Positions 22,486-34,300 of a DNA stretch of 64,000 nt are shown here, one piece after another. A program made the translations under genes and the position numbers. The notes beneath the pieces are model-generated. The model had not been told where the DNA came from, did no database searches, and saw only the letters and a program-made list of their open reading frames with translations. Position 1 is the first letter of the stretch, and each line of letters opens with the position of its first letter. This DNA is from Agrypnia vestita (taxonomy: Eukaryota > Arthropoda > Insecta > Trichoptera > Phryganeidae): assembly GCA_016648135.1 (NCBI GenBank), contig JADDOH010002088.1, forward strand, positions 62,001-126,000, written 5' to 3'.

Positions 22486-22563
22486 CTCTTAAAACTGCAT
22501 GGCCAAGGTAGATCAGCTATGTCCAGACCACTAATCAAGCATGGCTCACCTGGGATTTGTCAA
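22486..22563 (-). other. Putative LUC7L3 tail exon (untranslated)
   Basis: About 78 nt. Good acceptor TTCTTTAATGGACCTTTGCAG in two parts (pyrimidine tract then TTTGCAG|), donor AAGAG|GTATAC on the minus strand. Confidence 0.45.
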
Positions 22564-22923
22564 CTGCAAAGGTCCATTAAAGAACAGCATGATACACATT
22601 GTCCAAATTAAAAAACCACCAGCGAGTGAGGTAACAGACTTCTGCATGTCAATATCGACAAGCCTAGCAGTCACAAACAAACATGTCATGACACCGACAT
22701 CATCATTGTCTTCATAAATAGGGATCGTAGTTTCATGTGCAGATCCAGTCGCGCAGTAACAATATTCAAAATGATTACCTAAGTGAAATTTTTAAAATAG
22801 AGAAAATACAGAAAAAGTCATTTTTCCAAGTATTTAACAACAAATCACAAAAGTTTCCGTAGGTTCTGCACACAAAACTATAACCAGTCTCCACAGTGTT
22901 GTATTGGTTTAGCAAATAAATAC

Positions 22924-23042
22924 CTCGAGATCATGTCAAAAGAGAGACGGGGTGTAGCGCTGCGGGAGTAATGGACCAAGTGTAGTTATCGTTTAGCTCG
23001 GCAAACGGTTTGTGTACAACAGGAGCAGACGGTACGAGCACA
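22924..23042 (-). other. Putative LUC7L3 tail exon (untranslated)
   Basis: About 119 nt, clearly GC-richer than its surroundings. Acceptor CCATTTTAAG|, donor CTCGAG|GTATTT on the minus strand. Confidence 0.45.
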
Positions 23043-23498
23043 CTTAAAATGGAGGCTTTGTTATACCTTCGAGACCATCAAAAGCATGTAGAATTAAATA
23101 TGTAATTAAATTGTCAGATGCACTAATTGATTATCCGGTAAAGCTAACAAATGTCTGCTGGTCCGATAAACTCTCATTTTACTATTTTTGTTTAAAATAT
23201 TTCCATATGTCTAGATTTATTATTATTTTTACGATTACAACAAATATAGAAAAATACATTAAAAATGTTTTTAAAAAATATATTTTTGATATTTGGAAAA
23301 GATTAAATGATGGAATATAATCATTACGAATGTTCACCGATACAAAACATTTGGTCGCAGTAAAGTGGAGTTCGCCAGATCAGAAGACATACCAAACGGA
23401 AATCAATAAACAGAAATCACAAAACCAACGGCAGCTCCCGTTGAGAAAATGTGAACATAAAATATTTAAGCTAAATTCTTTCATACATTGATAAATAC

Positions 23499-23659
23499 CT
23501 CCCGCACTGTGCCGATGCAAGTCGTGATGGGAAGATACTAGGCGAGGAATAATGGATCGATAGAATGTGTCCTACCACTGACGACATGGGTTATATTCCC
23601 GGCCCCGAGCATCTCATACCAAGGTGCTAGTCAAACATGGAGCATACACTTCAGTCAAA
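23499..23659 (-). other. Putative LUC7L3 tail exon (untranslated)
   Basis: About 161 nt, GC-richer. Acceptor CATGTTTTCCAG|, donor GCGGGAG|GTATTT on the minus strand. All frames entered from upstream hit stops quickly. Confidence 0.45.
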
Positions 23660-24108
23660 CTGGAAAACATGTCAAATCCCCAACCATATTTCAAACTATA
23701 CAAATATTATTGTTCTTTGTGTTAACTTTGAGTATTATAATTGGATTGTTAATTTACATGAGTACAATAGGCTTTAACATTTGTAAACATAATTCTTTCG
23801 AGATTACCAATTTCCCGAAGAACATATAGAAATTAAGATAAATTAATTAAGTTAGGAGGACATTATTAAATGAAAAAAATGGATATACAATGCGTGGCCG
23901 AGTTCATTAATGTATATTTATTATTAATATATAATACATAGAAACGAAGTTATATTGAAATTGAATTTTATGGACAATCCCGGTGATTTATCAAGAGCTA
24001 GCTGTTAGATTATGTTTGAAAATTTTTAGAAAAAGACATCAGGGAAAGAATACACAAACAAGCAAATGATCCGCAGCCACGATAAAGGTTGCTGTCCAGT
24101 GATAATAC

Positions 24109-24147
24109 CTCTTTAATAATTAGTTCACTAACCTGCAGCTCATAATC
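24109..24147 (-). other. Putative LUC7L3 tail exon (untranslated)
   Basis: About 39 nt. Strong acceptor TTTTTCCTTCAATTTAG|, donor AAAGAG|GTATTA on the minus strand. An alternative donor TGCAG|GTTAGT occurs inside it. Confidence 0.4.
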
Positions 24148-25242
24148 CTAAATTGAAGGAAAAACATGTTAAATACACAGTCTGCATGACATGGACTAAG
24201 TAAGTGTTCAAACAGGCGGCTGTTTAAAAATGTGGTGAATAGACAACAAGAAATATAATCAATTTTTTATTTAATAAAAGGGGTTGGGAACTATTCACAA
24301 AAGAAGACAATAATAAAGTTCCAAAAGAATACCCCCATTATGATAAATGTTAAAATAAAACCACATTAATTAAAATATTATTAACCGGTCGGGTGCCGGA
24401 GCACAGATCCTAATTCAGCCTATTTTACCTGCGTTTATAGGTTTTTAAAGCTTATCATTGGTTGCATCTCAAGTTTTTGAATGAATAAACGAGTTTTATT
24501 TGTTAAGTAACCTCATTTGCTTTTGCATTTATTTTTAAATAAAAAAAGTGTTAAAATTAAGTATTTTTATATTCTTTGATATATTTAGAACGAAAAATTG
24601 AAATACAATATCTTTAGTGTTATTGCTTCCATGGTTTTATTCGATAAACATATGCGTACATTTCTGACAGTAAATTTTGTGACTTATTTTCATAATTAAT
24701 GAATGAGTAATTATTGTACAAGTAATTATTGAAATATAAGTAATTATTGAAGTCTGTCTGTATATGAGAAACCAGAAGCTGCAACTTCTTAGCGATTATT
24801 GTTGATTTTTACATGAATATAACCATTACAAAAAAGTGTCTAAAAAACAGTAACCGTGTACAAAATTGCGCAGCAGACAGGGTACATTCCGCTTTACGTA
24901 CGGCCGGCATCCGACCGGTTAATTCAAATTTACCTTTATAAATTTTAATATTTTGGCACCAAAATTTTTCTACTTCTGATATTTCTGTTAGTAGTAATTC
25001 AAACTACTGGGACACTATCTAAATGTAAATTAACTGTAGAGACCAATAACAGTTTCAAGATGAGGGGAATGGTAGTGAAAACTTGCTAATGAATGCTCGA
25101 CACATGGGGACGATTGTCTCGGTACCGGAGCAGTGTGAACGAACCTGTACAAAAGACAATGGGACGGTAGGCGGAAGCATTGTGGCTTACCTGAGCGCGG
25201 TGTTATAGTGTGAGATACCTCTGTGGGGGCTCCAGGATGAAG

Positions 25243-25313
25243 TTAGCGGCCGCGGGACCGGCTGCGACGCCGGCGGCTGTCACGATCTCTGGAACGGTCG
25301 CGGCTCCCTAGAC
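25243..25313 (-). CDS. LUC7L3: LUC7L3 exon 7: RS tail and stop
   Basis: 71 coding nt, ending RRRRSRSRGR-TAA (stop at 25245-25243). The acceptor is GTTTTCAG|. A donor CAGAG|GTATCT lies 24 nt after the stop (exon end 25219) and a second, CTCAG|GTAAGC, near 25194. The transcript may therefore be spliced again inside its 3' UTR. Confidence 0.9.
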
Positions 25314-28300
25314 CTGAAAACAGATAATGAAAAAAATCATTAAATGGAAAAAATAAAAATCGTTGTTTTACCACTTTATTTTTTTATTGGTATCGACCAG
25401 GTTTCGCTACCACCGTAGCTTCACCAGGGTATATATAATGAATACTAAATATAAATATACAAATTATACACTTATATACTAATTACAAAACGATGTGACA
25501 GGACAGAGTTCCAGTAGTGGGAATAGGTAGGGGTGGGGACAGAAAGTATTGTTGCATAAGGGGAACATATTTAAAATAGGACTAAAAGATAAATTTAATT
25601 GATTTCTTTGTTTGCTTCTTTGGAAAATTTGAAATACAGTAAAACCCCGTTAATTTGAACCCCGATAATTCGAAACTTGCCATAATTCGAAATTTTTAAA
25701 ATTTGCAAATCCCAAAATGTGAATTTCATTAACCCCGATAGTTTGCAATTCGAAATATTTTTTAGCCCCTTGCACCATAAATCAATTCATTATAGTTCGC
25801 GCAGTTCTTTTTTTTTTAAATTTGACGAAATTGAAAAAATATTTGAATTTTTTCACAAGTGAGAACAAATTTGCCAATATGGGATACTTTAGTAATAGAA
25901 ATGATGCGATCTTTGTATAAGCATAATTAATATTGCGTTCTTGAAATAAGCAAAAATACAAACATTTTTCACAAAATTAATGGCTTTTTTCATGAGTTTT
26001 ACGATTTGGTGAATTTCGCAATCGCAAGGCAATGGAGGTTCTACTGTATCACAGTTTGCATTTTTTTTTCTCAATATTTCTGACTTATTTTTTGCAAAAG
26101 TTGAACTATTATTACAGTAACTTATAGATTATGAAAAATTCAATCATTTCAATACAATTCAAAGAAAATGGTAAATAAGTAAAAATAAAAAAAATTAAGC
26201 GCGTTTTCTAAATCCGTTGGTATTAATAACTTGGTGTACGAGAATATATTTATTTATTAACTCGCCTACCCCAATTATAATAATTTCGTTGTCTGTTAGT
26301 ATTTTTTTTAACCTAAAACTTAATATGTAAAATTTTTTAAAGAATTTTTTTCCTTTTTTATGAATTTTTTTTTCATACGGATTTTTTTTTTTGTATTTTT
26401 TTTCATTTTTTTCCTAAACTCTTATGTAATTTTTTTTTTCATTTTCTTTCTTACGTAATGTTTTTTTCTTTTCCTTTTTTTTCTTTATAGTATTTCTTTT
26501 TATTTATTTTCTTTTTTCATGTAAATAAATAAATACTTATTTTTTAGGAACCGACATGTAAAAGTTGTCATTTTTGATGGGTTACAGCTAGTCAAATTTA
26601 TGCAGTTTACTGTTTTAGCATTTAAAAACCTAATCAGTTAAACGTGAATTGTTCTATCGGAAAAATATCCATTAACAAATGAAAGTGTCTCTCGGTTTGC
26701 GAAAAAGTCGAAATTATTTGTGAAATAGAACGCGGCGCCAAAAATTCTGAAGTCTGTAAAAAGTTTTCATTATCGTCTTCTACAGTTTCATCGCTCTGGA
26801 AAAATAAGGATGTTTATTTGGCTGCTCTTGAAAATAGCATCACACAATCAAAAAAATTTAGAAAGTGTGAACTTACTGACGTTGAAGAAGCATTGTTAAA
26901 ATGGTTCTGTACCCAAAGATCCACTGGATTTTCTGGAAAAATTTAGAAAGTGAAATTTACCTATCCCGGATATAAGGAGTCCCGGATATAAGGAGTCCCG
27001 GATATAAGGAGTCCCGGCTATAAGGAGAAAATTTAGTCAGTCCCGTCGCTCTATAAAAATATTTTTACTCTTTGTATATTGTTTACATTGAACTGATATT
27101 TATTGTTTTATTTTTTGACTAAACAAAGTTTTCGAAATAATTATCTGAAAAATTAAACTCATTCATTGTTTTCATAATTAATTTCTGTCTGAGAAATGCG
27201 TGCATTCGTGGACAAAATATAATGTCACTAGAAATACAAATTCACTAACATATACAGCAAATCAAACAAAATGCAATTACATGGACATTACAATTACAAG
27301 CACTGCCATCCCCTTTGTAGGTCTATGAATACTTAATTCATTTTTCAAGGACCAGCAAATAAAAACTTATTAGGCGTTAAAACATATTAACAGTGATTTC
27401 AATATTTTCATAAATTATATACACTTTCTAATTTTGTGTTTTAATAAAATTTTTGTTTATATAATATGACAATTTAAGGACATTTTATTTTTAAAAATGA
27501 AGTAGGTAAATATATACATTTGTAAAATATTACCTATAGTCAGAAAACAATAAAAACCACCAAAACTATAAAAAAATTAGCACTGTCGAAGAATTTAAAT
27601 ATAAATCGGTGTACATTGACAAATCAAAAACCTCACGAATAAGAAAAAAAAATACAAAAAGTTACCTGTATCTACTTTCCCTGGCTTGGTAAAGATTGCG
27701 CATTTGTAAAAAATAACCATTTGTAAATAGTATTCTATTTGACTTCATTTTAAAAATTTATCCCTTTTGATGATTTCTACATAATTTAGGTGCACATTCA
27801 ACATACTGCCTTGAGCAACGTTATTTTATTTGTGATTAATTACGATTTTATTTATTTTAATTACGTTTGATTCCAGACTACCTTAATATTTTCCCGGGTG
27901 CGAAGAAAATTTGTGGTATTTTTTATTGCTAAATTAAATTAGATCCGTTTTTTATAACTCATTAAGGTCGGCGCAACACTACGCGTTTCTTCCGTCACGT
28001 CTTTGACGTCGCGTCAAATCCGCAACCAAATTTAGCCGTCACATACCTACTATATTGCGCGGCGGACCGCGCGGAGAACAAACACACGTGCGGACAATCT
28101 GTCAAATGTGGCGCGTTGCAATCAAAAACACGAGACGTGACATCACCGATTTTACGTTGAAAGTTCCGCGGGCGGGGAACTGAACGGACACCGAAGGCGG
28201 CGGGACGATTGATGATCCTCCTAGTAGCGGCGTTCCGCGGCATCAAAGAAGCGACGGAAGATACACCTAGTGTGACGCCAGCCTTAGAAAACAATAGAAG

Positions 28301-31300
28301 ATATTACGTATTTAATATTGCCAATTGTTTCCTCGAAGAAATACAACCAAAATGAAAACAGTTTCGTTAGGCGAATTTATTTTGCGCTGACGTTAATTGA
28401 TTTTTAAAAAATTATCGTAAATAATCGCCGGATAAATTTATTCACTAAATATAATTTTATTAGCCTATTCAAACACTACAGTGTTTTTTCAGCAGCTAGA
28501 ACTTTAGTGATGCCGCCAAACCCACTGAATTTTTATTGCGCCCATTTTTCATGTTTAGAAATGTTGAACAAAATTTCGTCTTCCGAAAAACGTATTATGA
28601 AGATATATTAGGTCCTTACATATGAAATTGACGTTTTGCCATACTGGCAAATTTGATCTCAAATATCTTCTCTTTGGTTAGGAATTCCAAATCCAAATTT
28701 ATACAGCTATTTACTCATGTATTTGTGTTTTGAAAATTATAATTCATTTGTTTTTTCCTCAATTGTTTTTTTCTTTGCGTCACTCAGTTTACAAAATGAA
28801 AAACTTGAAATATTGCGTTATTTACGAGTACGAGTTCCACCGTGGCACCAGTGCTGCAGAAACGGCTCGAAGGATTAATGATGTGTATGGCGACGGTGCC
28901 GCAAAAGAAAACACAGTGCGTTTTTGGTTCCAACGTTTTCGTTCTGGAAATTTCGACCTGCAGAACAAGCCCCGTGGACGGCCGGAGACCAAAGTTGATA
29001 ATGAAGAATTGAAGGCTATTGTGGAAGCGGATCCATCGCAAACCACATCCGAGTTAGCTGCAGGCTGCGGTGTTAGTGATAAAACTGTTTTAATCCACTT
29101 GAAGCAAATTGGTAAGGTGAAAAAGCTTGAAAGGTGGGTACCTCACGAATTGAGTGAAGCAAATCAACAAACGCGCGTTGACTGCTGCGTTGCATTACTC
29201 AACCGGCACAATAATGAAGGGATTTTAAATCGAATCATTACCTGTGATGAAAAGTGGATCCTGTACGATAATCGGAAGCGCTCATCGCAATGGCTGAACC
29301 CTGCCGAACCAGCCAAACCATGCCCCAAGCGAAAATTGACTCCAAAAAAGTTACTTGTGAGCGTTTGGTGGACTAGTGCTGGTGTCGTTCACTACAGCTT
29401 TCTTAAATCTGGCCAGACGATTACGGCAGATGTCTATTGTCAGCAACTGCAAACCATGATGGAAAAGCTAGCTGCTAAACAACCGAGGCTGGTTAATCGC
29501 TCTAGGCCACTGCTGCTTCATGATAACGCTAGACCACACACTGCACAACAGACGGCTACCAAATTAGAGGAGCTTCAATTGGAATGTCTAAGACATCCAC
29601 CGTACTCTCCGGACCTTGCCCCAACAGATTACCAGTTTTTTCGAAATTTGGATAACTTCTTGCAAAGGAAAAAATTCAACTCCGATGGGGCAGTCCAAAC
29701 CGCCTTCAAAGATTTTATTGATTCCCGTCCGAATGGTTTTTTTAGTAAAGGGATCGATGAACTACCTATGAGATGGCAAAAGTGCATAGATAGCAATGGT
29801 ACATACTTTGATTAAATAAATATATTATAATAAAAAAAAATCGGCTTTATGTTCCTCCCATACTAAAGGCCAATTTCATATGTAAGGACCTAATATTTGT
29901 ATGAATAAATTGAGTTCGGCTATAAATATTTTCACGACTTAGGCGAGAAACGAACATAAGCGGGAAACGTATTAAGCCTAAAAAAAGATGGGATTTGTAT
30001 GAGACTTTTTCGGGACCGCAGAATTTAAAAGGGAAATTCATTATTAGCTTAAAAATAATCCCCCCTGTTCTTAGGATAGCAACACTGTTTTTATATCTCA
30101 ACACAAAAAAGACAAACATAATTATTTATGCCTGCGTAAAGTTTATATCGACTGCCCCAACGAACGAGGCAGTAACTCAAATAAATTGATTTTTCAAGGG
30201 GACACTTTTATGTTTCGAACCGGATTTCTAATTCTGTTTTGAATCTTCTCAACATTTTTTTTTGTGTGTGTAGGTAATAATAAGACGATATTACTAGTAA
30301 TTGAGATCATATTAAAGTTGTAAGGTAGTTTCCGCGAAATTTATATGAAGCCTTTTATTCATTTCGATTTTTTTGCGTTTTTTTCGACTTTTTCACGCAC
30401 TTTCTTGCGGTTTTCTCCGCAACTATAAGTAATAAAAATATTTTGTAAAAAAAATACGAAAGGTAGATAGTTACCGCGTGAGAATTTAGTAAACTCGATT
30501 TTTTTCTTCTTCTTACCTCCGTTCTACGCTCATTCGAGTGAAATTTGATTTTTCTTCAATAACTCGGCCGCCAGACAAAATTCAGAAATTCGAATCGGCA
30601 AAAAGGTAGAGAATCACGTTGCGCATACTATCTAATTTATAAATATTTTTTTTCTAATTTATTTTGATTATACGTATTTTATAATTTTTACAATTTTTTT
30701 TCACCTTTTTCAATCGAATTTACTTCTTAAACTATGAAGAATATTTTAATTTCAATAAAAGACTATGAAAGATCAAAGACTCTGGCGTGAAGAACTTTTT
30801 ATTTCAATTTTTTCGGACGTCTCCTTATATTTTTATGATATTTAATGTTGACAAATGATTTTCAGTCAAAAAGGCTTCACTTCTCGGACAAGCTAAGGAG
30901 ACAAGGGAAACAGAGACACAGATAGAATGCCGTTTCACCGAAATTGAAAGATGACAGCGGCGTTGTCAATATGAAAATATCCACAGAAAATCTCAATGTC
31001 GATTTCTGATTACATTTATCTGACCAATACGTCGTTTTTACACAAAAAACTAAAGATAAAAATAATGTTTAATGTGTTTATTGTTGTTTAATATAAATTT
31101 TTTATTTGTTTTCTAAGAACTTTCTTACGAGCGATTTAATTAAACCTTCCCTCTTTGCGAAAATCCTCAGCTGTTTTGAAAATTCGTATGATTTGACTTT
31201 AAATATGTTTTTTTAAGACAAATATCTGAATTAATATGTTAAATCATTAAAAAATTACATATAATTAAAGGTTCACATGTTGGTTTGTGTTTTTTATAAA

Positions 31301-34300
31301 AACACTCAATCCATTAGATGAATTTTATAAAAAGCGAACCAAATTAACATCTTCTGTCACGAAAAATTGACGAAAATCCTATCGAAATTTACATTAATCG
31401 ACAATTAAATGATGGAATGTCAGTTTCATACAAAAAATGCATGTTGTTGAAATTAAAAATGTAACGTCTCGGTATATTTTTGATGAATAATACATCTGTT
31501 GTAAGAAATATAAAGTTTAAAATATGATTTATCGATTTTGACAAGAAGAAAATATTTTTTAATTCAGTATAGTTGTAAAAGATTAAATCTAAGAAATATA
31601 GTTTTCGAAAATATTTATTTCAATCAGCTGTTTTCGATTCCAATATTTTTAAACATGTTAGGCGAAATGGTTGCGATACATTTTCGTGTAAGCATATTAA
31701 ATTAGGTACCTACATATGTTTTAAATAAAAATATATTGAAATCATTTAAGTGAGGTTTCTCAGCGGGTTTTTATGCCACATTTTTAAAAAAAATTACAAA
31801 ATACAAGTCTTTGTCGCGTGATTTTTTCTAAACATTTATTTTATTCTTCTTCTTCTTTCGTTTCCATGCTAGATCTCGTGAAATTTCATTTTTTCTCATA
31901 TCTCGGTGTTGTGCAATCGGATTCAAAACTAAAGTATGACGTTTTGTGACGAATCCGGCCACCTTTTTTTTTACGTACAAAGTTTTTGCATAGCTTTCTT
32001 TCTCGCGAAAATGCAAAAATAAAACACCGTTTAAAAATTAGAGACGCCATCTTTTGCGCATTTTTATGAAACTTTTTCACCCCCTCCACTTTCCTAGGTA
32101 CCTAACCAAGGTCGAAATATATAATGATGCAATATAGTATATAATTTTTTAGGATTACAAAGTACAAGTTACAGAATCATGTATCAATAACATGCACCAC
32201 CGAGAATAATTTCAGAAGAAAAATGTTGGGTTAGGTTATGTTATGTTAGTTTAGATAAGGTTTAGTGCGTTTTTCAAAAAATAAGATAAAAATATTTATT
32301 TTAAAACATTTCTTCTGAATGTAACTATTGTTTTCGAGGGTATTATTTGTAAATGTATTTTGCGATTAGATGATAATTTCGATGAAAGTGTAGCTCTTTC
32401 TTCTAAATAATATAATTCTTCACATATTCCATTTTTCTTTCACTGTTTTCAATTTTTCTTACATAATATGTTTCAGTACGTTTACAACTTTTGTTACAAG
32501 TTATAAGCAAAAAAAGATTATTTCAATCGATAAATTCAATAAATATTCATTAGAAAATCTTCCATTGCATTCCGAGAGTGACGTCACGTTTAAATTAACG
32601 AGCTCCATTTGTATTAAAATGCGTGGAGTTGAAAGTTTTTTTATGAGATTATATTTTTTATTTTTACGAAAGCCGGATTTGGAAAATTTAAAAATTGCAT
32701 ATTTTTCAGCTATTTTCGTCTCAGGAATCTCTCTTTTATAGTATTACGTTAATTTCTTTCTTTCTTCGTTATTTTCTGACAGATTTGAATTTTGAAAACT
32801 GTTTTGTTATGTTGTTTTTTATGAAGATAATATTTTAAGAATTGGGAAATTGCGCGTTTACGAATGAGCTTTTGCATAGATGTGATATCACGATTTTGAA
32901 AAGGCGCTTGGGTGGGAAATATTATACAGGATGTTTTTTAGTTTTCGACGTCACATTTTGGGGATTTTGAATAATTTTAGCGTGACGTCACGTTTAAGCC
33001 GTTTGGAAAATTACATACAGAGTTGACATTTTGAAAAATTATCAAAGTATTTTTTTTCAAAAACCAAAAACCAAAAAATTTATTTTGAAAATCCGAAAAC
33101 CCAAAATACAAAAAAAAAAAATTTAAAAACTAAAATCAAAAAAAACTAAAATCGAAAACAAAATCAAAAAACCAAACATTTAAATCAAATGGCCAAAATC
33201 AAAATCAATTTTTTTTTGTAAGATTTTGTAAGATCGACCATCTTTTGGTTTTTTTGGAAAACTTCAATTCTCATAAAAGTATAATATGTATAAAAATATT
33301 TTCTTTCATTCGAGTTTCAATGTTTCGACCGTGGTTTCACGGGGAGATTTTCATTTTTTTTCTGACATACACGATCGGTAGAAATTAATATTACCTACGT
33401 TTCTACGTTTTTAGTTTTTTCCTATCTTTATTTTTAGATAAGTTAGAAACGATTTCCATTTTTATAGATCAACTTAGACATCTTTTGGATTTTTTTAAAA
33501 GCTCGAAATACCGGTAAATTTTTGATGTTTACTTTATTGGCTGCAACTTCTAAATGCGTCATCCTATTTTGGTCATCGATATCTCGAACGATAGGGGAAT
33601 AGTGCCTTTATCGATCCTCTATCGAATGTACTAAAAAAAAATTTTTTAACATCGCAGGCTTCAAAATTACGTTCCAAGTTTCGCGGTTTTGGCCGTGGCT
33701 TCGCAATGAGGATGTAAAATAAAATTCTATTAAATAAAATTTGTACAAGTTAACGTGATGTATCTTTCTGCATTTTTAGTTTTTTCCTATCTATTTTTTT
33801 AGAAAAGTTATTAAAGAAAATAATTATTTCCATTTTTCCCAGTCCCAGGTAGACATCTATTGAGAATTTTTAGAACCTCGAGATATCGGTAAATTTTTGA
33901 TGTTTAGTTTATTGACTGTAACTTCTAAACGCGTCATCCTATTTTAGTCATCGATATCTCGATCGATAGGGGAATAGTGCCTTTATCGAACATATTGAAA
34001 AAAAAATTGTTACATTTACAGACTTCAGCATTACGTCCGCTTTCATCCGAGTTTTGTGGTTTTGACTGTGGCTTCGCGGGAAAATTTTTAATTATTATTC
34101 TTAAAACCACAATCTGTAGAATTTAATGTTATCTATCTTTAGGCATTTTTATTTATTTTTTATCATTATTTTGAGAAAAGTTATAAAATAAAAATAAAAA
34201 AATTCCATCCTAATAAATATTTTAACCTTTTCTTGAAATAATGATAAAAAATAATTAAAAATGCAGAAATATAGACAACGTTAAATTATAGTCTGTATTT

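Noticed and set aside
26964..27027. CRISPR-like array
   Set aside because: Direct tandem 16-mers without spacers, in an animal gene intron.
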